DNA from: Saccharothrix coeruleofusca
GTDB taxonomy: Bacteria > Actinomycetota > Actinomycetes > Mycobacteriales > Pseudonocardiaceae
Assembly (NCBI RefSeq): GCF_014648515.1
Contig: NZ_BMRG01000026.1
Coordinates: 844 to 64,843, forward strand
DNA length: 64,000 bases
Direction of reading: 5' to 3'
The translations under genes and the position numbers were made by a program. Below the pieces are notes generated by a model. It worked only from the letters and a program-made list of their open reading frames with translations, had not been told where the DNA came from and did not search any database. Below, piece after piece: positions 30,026 to 38,089 of the stretch. The stretch's first letter is position 1. The number at the start of each line of letters is the position of its first letter.

Positions 30026-31513
30026 GTGTGGACGCAAGGGGGCTCCGCGCGGGGCGTGCTGTGGCCGCTGGTGGAGGCTTTGCGGCGGATACCGTCGTTG
30101 GCCGACCGGAACGGGCGGAACCTCCTCGTCCGGATGCTGTGCGATGAACTGCGCGAGGAGTTGCCGGTCGAGGAGCACCGACTGGCATTCGGCCACCTGT
30201 TCAGCATCGTCGAGGTGTGCGGACAGCGACCCGATGGTTTATCCGCATTAGTGCGGGTATTAGGCCGGATAGAGCAGGAATCGAAACCCATGGCCGAGGT
30301 GCGCGCGGCCGTGCGCGGCATGAGCGCGCTTCCGCTGTGGTCGCACGAAGAGCGCCGTCCCGTCTTCGACCTCCTGCGCGGCGTGGTCGTGGACGACCTC
30401 CCGGAGATTTACCGGGCGACGGCGGGCCCCTCGGCGCCCCCGCTGCGCGAGCGGTCGACCCCGCTCGACGCCCTCCGATTACTGGAAACCCTCAACGCCG
30501 AACCGGACGGGTTGCCGAAACCGCTGCTCTTCGTCGAGCGCGTCGCCGCGGTGGCCTCCGCCGAACTGGCGTCGGAATTGCGCCGGTGGTCCGATGCCCG
30601 CGCCGTCGACATGGGTCTGACCGCGGAACTCGACGACCTCCGGCGAAAGCTCGGCTCGCCCGCCCCCGCGCAGGCGCGGCCCGCCAACGCCTACGTGGTC
30701 TTCCAGCTCCAGCCGGAGGGCACCTCCGGCGAGGTCTACCGCCTCCTGCACTGGCGGCAGCTCGACCTGTCCGGGGGCTGGTACCCGGAGCGCGGCGAGG
30801 ACCACACCGGCGATCTGGCCTCGGTCAAGCACCGGGTCGCCGACGTGCTGGAGGAGGTGGAGGCCGCGTGGAGCGAGCAGGCCCCCGCCATCCACGTCGA
30901 GTTCGTCCTCTCCGCCGAGGTCCTCAACCTCGACGTGGACCAGTGGCCGTGGGAGACCGACAACCCGCTCCCCGAACCGCTGGGCTGCCGCTACCCGGTC
31001 GTGGTGCGCAGCCTGGAGCGGATGGGGAAGCGGAAGTGGCACCGCATGTGGCGCACGCGCTGGCGCGAGCTGCGGTCCCAGCTGGAGGGCAGCGGCGCCA
31101 TCGCCGAGGAGGCGGGCTGCTGGGGTCGTGACGGCAGCGCCGACGGGTTGCGCGAGCTCATCGCCGCGTTCGACCGCAAGCCCTCCGCCGTCTCGCTCGT
31201 GCTCAGCTCACCGCCGCGCGCGGAGTCGGCCGGGCGCGACGAGGTCGCGGTCGGGCTGCGCGCGGGCGTGCCGGTGATGCTGTGGCACCGCGAGGACTGC
31301 GGTGCCGCCTTCACCGACGCGGCCCGGCGCCTGCTGCACGACAGCGATCCGCGGGACCTGCTGGAGCGGGTCCGGCTGGCCCGCACCGGCGCTTTCCACC
31401 AGGGTCCGGGCAGCCGCCACTGCGGCGCCGCGCTGACCGTGCTGTGGGACGACCCCGCGCGGGTGGTGGCGCCCGTCCGCCCGACCCCACCGGAAGGAGT
31501 TTCAGCGGCATGA
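30026..31513 (+). CDS. EAD2-VMAP-C protein (conflict locus B)
   Basis: A 495-aa paralogue of the 12,183-13,772 gene. The N-terminal about 95 residues (GVLWPLVEALRRIPSLADR onward) are EAD2-like. The middle is helical. The C-terminal VMAP domain contains NLDVDQWPW, GCRYPVVVR and MLWHREDCGAAF. GGGAG lies 7 bases before GTG 30026; the longer open frame upstream overlaps the cyclase gene in another frame. Four TTA leucine codons cluster at 30239, 30248, 30260 and 30479. The stop overlaps the MoxR gene start (ATGA). It probably bridges effector, MoxR and the vWA-like protein. Confidence 0.82.
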   Translation: MWTQGGSARGVLWPLVEALRRIPSLADRNGRNLLVRMLCDELREELPVEEHRLAFGHLFSIVEVCGQRPDGLSALVRVLGRIEQESKPMAEVRAAVRGMSALPLWSHEERRPVFDLLRGVVVDDLPEIYRATAGPSAPPLRERSTPLDALRLLETLNAEPDGLPKPLLFVERVAAVASAELASELRRWSDARAVDMGLTAELDDLRRKLGSPAPAQARPANAYVVFQLQPEGTSGEVYRLLHWRQLDLSGGWYPERGEDHTGDLASVKHRVADVLEEVEAAWSEQAPAIHVEFVLSAEVLNLDVDQWPWETDNPLPEPLGCRYPVVVRSLERMGKRKWHRMWRTRWRELRSQLEGSGAIAEEAGCWGRDGSADGLRELIAAFDRKPSAVSLVLSSPPRAESAGRDEVAVGLRAGVPVMLWHREDCGAAFTDAARRLLHDSDPRDLLERVRLARTGAFHQGPGSRHCGAALTVLWDDPARVVAPVRPTPPEGVSAA

Positions 31514-32568
31514 ACGCGAGCGCGGGTGCGCAGCGGCCGAGCGGTGAACCCGGTCCGCCGTGGCACGTCTACCGGGGGACCGCGGAACGGGCGACCGAGC
31601 CCGTGGGTCCGTGGCCCGAGGCGCCGCCGTGGCGCAGGTTCACGGGTCGGGGCAACGCGCCCCGACCGCTGGACGACGGCGGGGAAGCCGACCGCCACCT
31701 GGGCCGGGCGCTGACCACGCCCCGCACGCCCTACCCCGACGAAGTGGCGATGGTCAACGCCGCCATCCACCTGCGGCGCCCCCTGCTGGTCACCGGCAAC
31801 CCCGGCACCGGCAAGTCGTCGCTGTCCTACCTGATCGCCCGCGAGCTGGGCCTGGGACCGGTGCTGCGGTGGCCGATCACCAGCCGCACGAAGCTCGGCG
31901 ACGGCCTCTACAGCTACGACGCCATCGGCCGGGTGCAGGCGGCGGGCGCGGGCGGGCGGGGCGCGGCGGACCCGGACATCGGCGACTACATCCACCTCGG
32001 CGCGCTGGGCACCGCCCTGCTGCCCTACGACCTGCCCAGGGTGCTGCTCATCGACGAGCTGGACAAGGGCGACATCGACCTGCCCAACGACCTGCTCAAC
32101 GTGTTCGAGGAGGGCGAGTACGAGATCACCGAGCTGGTCCGGATCGCCAAGAGCAGGCCCGAGGTGCAGGTGCTCACCGCCGACCACGGCGGCACGGCCA
32201 CGGTCCACGAGGGCTCGGTGCGCTGCCGCGAGTTCCCGATCGTCATCATCACCAGCAACGGCGAGCGCGAGTTCCCGCCCGCCTTCCTGCGCCGCTGCCT
32301 GCGGCTGCACGTGCCCCCGCCCGACTACGACCAGTTGGGGCAGATGGTGGCCGCGCACTTCGGGCAGGCCGAGGGCATCGACCTGGCGCGGCTGATCAGC
32401 ACCTTCCTGGAGCGCAGCCAGGAGGTCGGCGGACTGGCCTCCGACCAGCTGCTCAACGCCGTGCACCTGGCCGCCCAGCTGGTCACCTCCGGCGCGTACC
32501 GGCCCGACCGGGACTGGGAAGACCTGCTGCGGGCGATCTGGCACCCGCTGTCGGCCGAAGTGGGATGA
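31510..32568 (+). CDS. MoxR family AAA+ ATPase (conflict locus B)
   Basis: A 352-aa AAA+ protein. Walker A is LLVTGNPGTGKSSLSYL at about residues 93-109, Walker B is VLLIDELDKGDIDLPN at about 177, sensor 1 is FPIVIITSNGEREFPPAF, and the Arg finger lies in FLRRCLRLH. The first about 60 residues are a Gly/Pro-rich tail. MoxR ATPases work as chaperone-like partners of vWA proteins, and the next gene encodes such a domain. It is joined by ATGA overlaps to both neighbours. AAGGAG lies about 10 bases upstream. No homologue exists in locus A. Confidence 0.88.
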   Translation: MNASAGAQRPSGEPGPPWHVYRGTAERATEPVGPWPEAPPWRRFTGRGNAPRPLDDGGEADRHLGRALTTPRTPYPDEVAMVNAAIHLRRPLLVTGNPGTGKSSLSYLIARELGLGPVLRWPITSRTKLGDGLYSYDAIGRVQAAGAGGRGAADPDIGDYIHLGALGTALLPYDLPRVLLIDELDKGDIDLPNDLLNVFEEGEYEITELVRIAKSRPEVQVLTADHGGTATVHEGSVRCREFPIVIITSNGEREFPPAFLRRCLRLHVPPPDYDQLGQMVAAHFGQAEGIDLARLISTFLERSQEVGGLASDQLLNAVHLAAQLVTSGAYRPDRDWEDLLRAIWHPLSAEVG

Positions 32569-35500
32569 CCGGCGCCGGGAGGGGTGCGTCCACCGGCGCG
32601 AGGGCGGGCGCCGGTGAGCGCACCCCTCCGACCGAGGCGGCACTGGGCACCCGTGAGCTGACCCACCGGGAGCTGCGCGACGCGCTGTGGTTGGCACTGC
32701 GCCTGCGGGGCGCGGCGCCCGCCGCGTGGTCTCCGCCTCCGCTGTCCCCGGCCTCGGCGGACGGCTCCGCGGCGGGTCCGCCGGAGGGAGGTGCGCGGTC
32801 CTCGTCGCCGCCTGACCCGGAGGACCCACCACCCGCCTCGCGGGCGTGGGAGTGGTCCGCTGTCGTGGGCGCGGAAGAGCGCGCCCACGACGGCGGACCA
32901 GGCGTGGCCGTGCCGACGGCACTGCCCGCCCTGCCCGCCCGGACGCGGATCGCCCGTGCCCTGCGGCCGCTGATGCGCAGCGCTCCCTCGCCTTGGCGGC
33001 AGGTGCTCGACGAGGAGCGGACCGCCGAACGCGCGGCGCAGGACGCCCTGTGGGTGCCCGAGTGGCGGCCCGCTGCCTGGCACCGCTTCGAGGTGGCGCT
33101 GGTCGTGGACGACTCGCCGTCCATGGCCATCTGGCGGCACACCGCGCGGGAGTTCCACGACCTGCTCACCCGCCAGGGCGCGTTCCGCGACGTGCGGCTG
33201 CACCACGCGGACTTCTCGGTGGACCGGCCAGGGCAGGTGGTGCTGCGCCCGGAGAACGCCGAGGCGAAGCCCGTGCGCTGGGCCAGGCTGACCGATCCGA
33301 CCGGCAGGCGCCTGGTGCTGGTGCTGACCGACGCGGTGGGCGGGGCCTGGCACAGCGGAGCGGCGGAGCACGTGCTGCACCAGTGGGCGCAGCGGATGCC
33401 GGTGGCCGTGGTGCACGTGCTCGAGCAGCGCCTGTGGCACTGGGGCGGGCTCGACGCGCGGCGGGTCCGGCTGTCCGCGCCCGCCCCCTGGGTGGCCAAC
33501 CGGCGGCTGCGCGTCTCGGCGGTCCGGCCGGAGCTCGGCTTCAGCGCTGTCGCCGGGGCTCCCGCCACCCCCGTGCCGGTGCTCGAACTGCCGGGGACCT
33601 GGACGACGGCGTGGGCGCGGCTGGTCAGCGCGCCGGGCCCGGAGTGGGTCGAGTGCACCGCGGCGCTGGTGCGGCCGTTCGACGGGGAGAGCGCGCCGGA
33701 GGCCGAGGAGGAGGCCGCGGAGGAGCCGGCGGTCGAGCCGACCGCGCGGGAGCGGGTGCTGAACTTCCGCACCGTCGCCTCGACCGCGGCGTTCCGGTTG
33801 GCGGGCCTGCTGGCGGCGGCCCCGCTGGACCTGCCGACGATGAAGCTGGTGCAACGGGCGCTGCTGCCCCGCAGCGGCCTGTCGGTGCTGGCCGAAGTCG
33901 TGCTCGGGGGCCTGCTGGTCCGCGACCGGGCGGCGGACCCGGCGGTGGCGGCCTACGACTTCCGCCCCGGTGTGCGCGAGGAGCTGCTGGCCGCCGCACG
34001 GCGCTCGGACACCGTCCGGGTCGCCCGGCTGGTGGCGGAGCAGGCCCCTCCGGGGGCGACCGCGCTGCGCGACTTCGCCGCCGCGCTGGACGACCCCGAT
34101 TCGGCGCTGCCCGAGGACCTGCGGCACGTGCGCGTGCAGGCGGCGGTGTTCCGCGCGCTGTCCGGACCCTACCTGGCCAGGGCGAAGCGGTTGGCGGCCC
34201 TGCTGCCGGGAGCGCGGCAGCGGGGCGGTGGCTCCTCGGAGGGCGACGTGACCGACAGCGGCGACCCCGACCGGCGCCCCTCGGTGTGGGGTGAGGTCCC
34301 GCTGCGCAACCCCGACTTCACCGGCCGCGAGGAACTGCTGGACCTGCTGCGCAGGAGGTTGGCCGAAGGCGGCACCACGGCGGTGCTGCCCGAGGCGCTG
34401 CACGGCATGGGCGGCGTGGGCAAGTCCCAGACGGTCGTGGAGTACCTGTACCGGCACGCCTCCGACTACGAGCTGGTGTGGTGGGTGCCCGCCGAGCGGC
34501 AGGCGCAGGTCAAGGCGAGCTTCATCGACCTGGCCAAGCGCCTCGGGCTGCCCAGCACGGCGGACGCGGCGGTGCCCGCGGTGCTGGCGGCGCTGCGCGA
34601 CAGCAAGCCCTACTCCCGCTGGGTGCTCGTGTTCGACAACGCGGACGACCCCGACGACCTGTTGCCGTTCCTGCCCTCGGGGACCGGCCACGTCGTGATC
34701 ACCTCGCGCAACCCCGCCTGGGACGAGCACGCGCACCCGGTGGAAGTCGACCTGTTCACCCGTGCCGAGAGCATCGAGCTGCTGCACCGGCGCGACCGGG
34801 AGCTGGCCGACGCCGACGCGGACGCGCTGGCCGAGGCGCTGGGCGACCTGCCGCTGGCGATCGAGCAGGCGGCGGCGTGGCGGGCGCAGACCGGCATGGC
34901 GGTCGCCGAGTACCTGCGGCTGCTGGAGCAGGACCGGGCGCAGCGGTCGGCCGCGGGCGCGTCGGACGACCGGCTGCCCATCGCCGCGGCGTGGAGCGTC
35001 CCGCTCAACCGGTTGGCCGAGGAGCACCCGGCGGCCCTGCAGCTGCTGCGGGTGTGCGCGTTCTTCGGCCCGGAGCCCATCTCCCTGGAGCTGTTCCGCG
35101 GCATCCGCGACGCCCCGGTGCCCGACGCGCTGGCCGAGGCGCTCAGGGCGCCGATCAAGCTCGACCGGGCGACCCGCGAGATCACCCGCTACGGCCTGGC
35201 CAAGATCGACCACCGGAACAACACCCTCCAACTGCACCGCCTGGTCCAGGCGGTGGTGAAAGACCGCCTCGACGCCGAGGAGCGGGAGCGGATGCGGCAC
35301 GCGGTGCACATGCTGCTGGTCAACGGCGACCCGAACTACCCCGCCGTGGCCTCGACGTGGCCGCGCTACGCCGCGCTCCTGCCGCACGCGGTGATGTCGG
35401 AGGCGATCGCGTGCACGGACAGCTGGACCTGCGCCCTGATGATCAACTTCGTCAAGTACCTGCTGGCCAGCGGCGACTACGACGGTGCGATCGAGCTGTC

Positions 35501-36746
35501 CGGGCAGGGCGTGCGGGCGTGGCGGTCGATCCGCGGCGAAGACGACCTGGACACGCTGGAGATGTCCCGCCTGCACGCGTCGGGCCTGCTCCGCGCGGGC
35601 CGCGTGGCGGAGGCGACGGGGCTCAACCACACCACCTACGAGAAACTGCGCGCGCAGCTGGGTGACGACCACGAAACCGTCATCAGCATGATGGACACGG
35701 TCGCGGCGGGCTACCGCGCCGAGGGCAGGTTCGCGGATGAGCTCGGACTGCAGGAGACCGTCTACGCCAAGGCGTGCCGCGTCCTGGGCGAGGACGACCC
35801 GGCGACCCTGCGGTACGCCAACAACCTGGCGGGCTGCTACCGCTTGATGGGCCTGTTCAGCAGAGCCCGCCTGCTGGACCAGGACACCCTGGACCGCAGG
35901 ACCACCGTGCTGGGGGCCGACCACCTGCTGACCTTCCGGTCGCTCAACGGGCTGGCGATGGACCTGCGCGAACTGGGCGACTACCGGGCGGCCAGGTCGA
36001 TGCAGGAGAGCACGCTGCGGCGGCAGCGCGAGCTGTTCGGCGACGACCACCCCTCCACGATCGGCGCGGTGCGCAACCTCGCCGTCGCGCGCTGCCGGGC
36101 GGGCGACCACGAGGGGGCCAGGACGCTGGCCGAGGACTGCCTGCGCCGCTACCGGCGCAAGTACGGCGAACAGCACCTGGACTCCGCCACCGCCCTGATG
36201 ACGTTGTCGGTGGTCCTGCGGCACCTGGGCGACACGCCCGGCGCGGCGGAACTGGCCGAGCGGAGCCACCGCCTGCTCGTCGAGACCCAGGGCGAGGAGC
36301 ACCCGACGACGCTGATCGCGGCGACCAACCTCGCCGTGGCCCACCGGCTGTCCGGCGACCCGCACCACGCCCAGGAGCTCAACGCCGCCGCGACCTCCGC
36401 GCTGCGGCGGCTCTTCGGCAGCGACCACCCCTTCACGCTGGTCGCCTCGACCAACCTGGCAAGCGACCTGGCGGCGCTGGGCGACCACGCGGGCGCGCTG
36501 GCCGCGGACGAGGACACGCTGCGCAGGTCGAGCCGCGTGCTGGGCCCCGAGCACCCCTCCGCGCTGGCCGTGGCGCTCAACCTGGCGATCGACCTGCGCC
36601 GGACCGGGGAGCGGGACGAGTCCTCGCGGCGGCACGCGCGCGTGGTCGAGAGCTTCCGCCGGGTGCTCGGCGACGCGCACCCCACCACGATCCTGGCGGC
36701 CGGGTTCGTCCGGGCCAACAGCGACATCGACACCATGCAGCTGTAG
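32565..36746 (+). CDS. FxSxx-system giant protein: vWA-like (SAV_2336-type) + NB-ARC + TPR (conflict locus B)
   Basis: A 1393-aa paralogue of the 13,769-18,223 gene. After a short N-terminal helix and Pro-rich linker, the vWA-like domain has an intact MIDAS, VVDDSPSM (D182-x-S-x-S), with the later Asp in LVLVLTDAVG. NB-ARC begins near residue 590: P-loop GMGGVGKSQ at about 614, Walker B VLVFDNADD, VVITSRN, and LGDLPLAIEQ. From about 930 to the end are TPR_10/12-type repeats. The C-terminus is DIDTMQL. It starts by ATGA overlap with the MoxR gene. NB-ARC plus TPR is the build of STAND sensors that oligomerise on a trigger. The trigger is unknown. Confidence 0.88.
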   Translation: MTGAGRGASTGARAGAGERTPPTEAALGTRELTHRELRDALWLALRLRGAAPAAWSPPPLSPASADGSAAGPPEGGARSSSPPDPEDPPPASRAWEWSAVVGAEERAHDGGPGVAVPTALPALPARTRIARALRPLMRSAPSPWRQVLDEERTAERAAQDALWVPEWRPAAWHRFEVALVVDDSPSMAIWRHTAREFHDLLTRQGAFRDVRLHHADFSVDRPGQVVLRPENAEAKPVRWARLTDPTGRRLVLVLTDAVGGAWHSGAAEHVLHQWAQRMPVAVVHVLEQRLWHWGGLDARRVRLSAPAPWVANRRLRVSAVRPELGFSAVAGAPATPVPVLELPGTWTTAWARLVSAPGPEWVECTAALVRPFDGESAPEAEEEAAEEPAVEPTARERVLNFRTVASTAAFRLAGLLAAAPLDLPTMKLVQRALLPRSGLSVLAEVVLGGLLVRDRAADPAVAAYDFRPGVREELLAAARRSDTVRVARLVAEQAPPGATALRDFAAALDDPDSALPEDLRHVRVQAAVFRALSGPYLARAKRLAALLPGARQRGGGSSEGDVTDSGDPDRRPSVWGEVPLRNPDFTGREELLDLLRRRLAEGGTTAVLPEALHGMGGVGKSQTVVEYLYRHASDYELVWWVPAERQAQVKASFIDLAKRLGLPSTADAAVPAVLAALRDSKPYSRWVLVFDNADDPDDLLPFLPSGTGHVVITSRNPAWDEHAHPVEVDLFTRAESIELLHRRDRELADADADALAEALGDLPLAIEQAAAWRAQTGMAVAEYLRLLEQDRAQRSAAGASDDRLPIAAAWSVPLNRLAEEHPAALQLLRVCAFFGPEPISLELFRGIRDAPVPDALAEALRAPIKLDRATREITRYGLAKIDHRNNTLQLHRLVQAVVKDRLDAEERERMRHAVHMLLVNGDPNYPAVASTWPRYAALLPHAVMSEAIACTDSWTCALMINFVKYLLASGDYDGAIELSGQGVRAWRSIRGEDDLDTLEMSRLHASGLLRAGRVAEATGLNHTTYEKLRAQLGDDHETVISMMDTVAAGYRAEGRFADELGLQETVYAKACRVLGEDDPATLRYANNLAGCYRLMGLFSRARLLDQDTLDRRTTVLGADHLLTFRSLNGLAMDLRELGDYRAARSMQESTLRRQRELFGDDHPSTIGAVRNLAVARCRAGDHEGARTLAEDCLRRYRRKYGEQHLDSATALMTLSVVLRHLGDTPGAAELAERSHRLLVETQGEEHPTTLIAATNLAVAHRLSGDPHHAQELNAAATSALRRLFGSDHPFTLVASTNLASDLAALGDHAGALAADEDTLRRSSRVLGPEHPSALAVALNLAIDLRRTGERDESSRRHARVVESFRRVLGDAHPTTILAAGFVRANSDIDTMQL
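34238..34250 (+). promoter_or_regulatory. In-frame internal ribosome binding site and GTG before the NB-ARC module
   Basis: GGAGGG at 34238-34243 precedes the in-frame GTG at 34248-34250, in the linker between the vWA-like and NB-ARC domains. This is the same relative position as the site in the paralogue at 15655-15673. Use would yield an 832-aa NB-ARC/TPR protein. Confidence 0.42.
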
Positions 36747-36820
36747 TTCGACGCATGGCGAACCTCACGCGGATTTTCCGTTGCGAGCCCCGCCCGGCAG
36801 CGCATAGGTTCGCAGTACAC

Positions 36821-36880
36821 AAGGAAGGAGGTGGTCCGAAGTTGTATAGCTGCAGGACTTGTGAGGTGGCTGTCCGCTAG
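36821..36880 (+). other. 12-codon mini-ORF behind a very strong ribosome binding site
   Basis: AAGGAAGGAGG at 36821-36831 is followed 10 bases later by TTG 36842 and the frame MYSCRTCEVAVR, ending at TAG 36878-36880. In another frame, GTG 36831 opens 37 codons but directly abuts the purine tract. The Cys-rich dodecapeptide, the strength of the site and the hairpins that start at its stop codon look like a leader peptide, yet no plus-strand gene follows. I do not recognise it by name. Confidence 0.45.
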
Positions 36881-36999
36881 GACCTGGCCTTTCCCAGGCG
36901 ACGGTGGTCCTGGTGAATACCAGGCGGCCACCCGGCCCCCGTGATCCCGAGCTCAGTCCAGCTCGGCCCGCCGCGAGGCGGGAAGTGATCCGGGGGCCG
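36879..36999. ncRNA. Highly structured intergenic element (five inverted repeats, multi-branch fold)
   Basis: AGGACC (36879-36884) pairs with GGTCCT (36906-36911) around a CCTGG/CCAGG hairpin. CCTGGT (36909-36914) and ACCAGG (36919-36924) form a GAAT-loop hairpin that competes with it. CGGCCCCCG (36933-36941) plus GATC pairs with GATC plus CGGGGGCCG (36991-36999). That outer stem encloses two hairpins, CCGAGCT/AGCTCGG (36947-36966) and CCCGCC-GCGA-GGCGGG (36967-36982), so a three-way junction results. It lies between the convergent giant TPR and UdgX genes. It could be an elaborate bidirectional terminator, or an attenuator or small RNA with the mini-ORF. Confidence 0.5.
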
Positions 37000-37001
37000 T
37001 T

Positions 37002-37628
37002 CTACTTCCCGAGCTTCCCGAGGTGTTCGCGCACGCCGCGCAGGTCGGCCACGAAAGCGCGGTAGGCCTCGTCCCGGTCGGGCGCGCGCAGCACCGACGA
37101 GGGGTGCACGGTGGCGACCACCTCGTACTCGTCGAGCGCCACCACCTGCCCGCGTCGCTCGGTCACCTTGAAGTCGTTGCCCAGCACGGCTTTGGCCGCG
37201 GTCGCCCCCAGGCACAGCACCAGCCTGGGGCGGATCAGCGCCAGCTCCGCCGTCAGCCACGGCGAGCAGGCCACCACCTCGGTGCGCCCCGGTGTCTTGT
37301 GGATGCGGCGCTTTCCGCGCTCGGTGTGCTTGAAGTGCTTGACCGCGTTGGTCAGGTAGACGCCGCCGCGGATCAGGTCGGCCTCCGCCAGCGCCTTGTC
37401 CAGCAACCTGCCCGCGGGCCCGACGAACGGCTCGCCCCGGCGGTCCTCGACGTCGCCGGGCTGCTCCCCCACCACCACCAGCTCGGCCGACTCGGGCCCG
37501 TCGCCGAACACCACCTGCGTCGCGTCGGCGTACAGGTCGCAGCCCCGGCAGGTCTGGGCGGCGGAGCGCAGCGCCGCCAGGTCCGCGCCTTCGGGCACGA
37601 ACTCGGCGGCGCTGCGGCGGGTGGGCAT
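37002..37628 (-). CDS. udgX: UdgX family uracil-DNA binding/glycosylase protein
   Basis: A 208-aa family 4-like uracil-DNA glycosylase. Cys residues around TCRGCDLY match iron-sulfur ligands, motif A is GEQPGDVEDRRGEPFVGPAG, and motif B is HPSSVLRA. The loop GKRRIHKTPGRTEV contains the KRRIH insertion that marks UdgX, whose His traps the abasic sugar and leaves the enzyme covalently bound to DNA. ATG 37628 overlaps the stop of the CsbD-like gene, so both are translated together. A stress-type promoter upstream of that gene would drive the pair. Confidence 0.88.
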   Translation of the reverse strand: MPTRRSAAEFVPEGADLAALRSAAQTCRGCDLYADATQVVFGDGPESAELVVVGEQPGDVEDRRGEPFVGPAGRLLDKALAEADLIRGGVYLTNAVKHFKHTERGKRRIHKTPGRTEVVACSPWLTAELALIRPRLVLCLGATAAKAVLGNDFKVTERRGQVVALDEYEVVATVHPSSVLRAPDRDEAYRAFVADLRGVREHLGKLGK

Positions 37629-37807
37629 CAGCGGTTGGGGCGGAAGGCGTCCTTGACCTTCTCGGCCGCCTGCTTGAGCGCACCGGTGCCCCGCTCGACG
37701 CGGCCCTCGGTCTGCCACTGCTCGTTGCCGGTGGCGTCGCCGACCGCCTCCTTGGCGCGGCCCCTGAGCTCCTCGGCCTTGTTGCTGATCTTGTCGTCGG
37801 CCCCCAT
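37628..37807 (-). CDS. CsbD family stress protein
   Basis: A 59-aa protein of the CsbD family: KISNKAEELRGRAKEAVGDATGNEQ, written here in parts, is the typical N-terminal half (key pattern K-x-E-E-L-x-G-x-A-K-E-x-x-G). CsbD proteins are general-stress-induced and of unknown mechanism. The start at ATG 37807 has GGGGAA upstream. It is the first gene of a two-gene unit with udgX and sits 40 bases behind a SigB-like promoter. Confidence 0.88.
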   Translation of the reverse strand: MGADDKISNKAEELRGRAKEAVGDATGNEQWQTEGRVERGTGALKQAAEKVKDAFRPNR

Positions 37808-37847
37808 GGCCGGTTCCCCTTCCCTCGACGCCGTTGTCGCCGAAGGA

Positions 37848-37872
37848 TTACCCGGTGGGGTCATCCGGAAAC
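37848..37872 (-). promoter_or_regulatory. SigB/SigF-type promoter of the CsbD-UdgX operon
   Basis: Read on the minus strand: GTTT (37872-37869), 15 bases, GGGTAA (37853-37848). This fits GTTT-N14-17-GGGTAT with one mismatch. It lies about 40 bases before the CsbD start. Confidence 0.65.
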
Positions 37873-38089
37873 CGGTACCTGCTGTTCACCCCGCTCCCCC
37901 GCCTCTACTACGGTGATCGTCCACGCGGTTGAAAAGCCAGCCGCAAGCCACCGGGCACCCCCGCCAGGGGTACCAGGGTCAGCGAGGAACAGGCGCTGAG
38001 GGCTTGCCGAGCGGGCTCTCTCGCCGCGCCACGTCCCTCGCACCGCTGGCAAGGCTGACCAGTTCCGTACGTGCGAGAGGAGCCCGACC

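Noticed and set aside
32325-36680. 1451-codon open frame on the minus strand
   Set aside because: Same reason: antisense to the locus B giant gene, with biased composition only.
36831-36944. 37-codon protein gene starting at GTG 36831
   Set aside because: The start codon touches the purine tract, leaving no spacing, and most of the frame lies within hairpins. Kept only as an alternative to the 12-codon mini-ORF.
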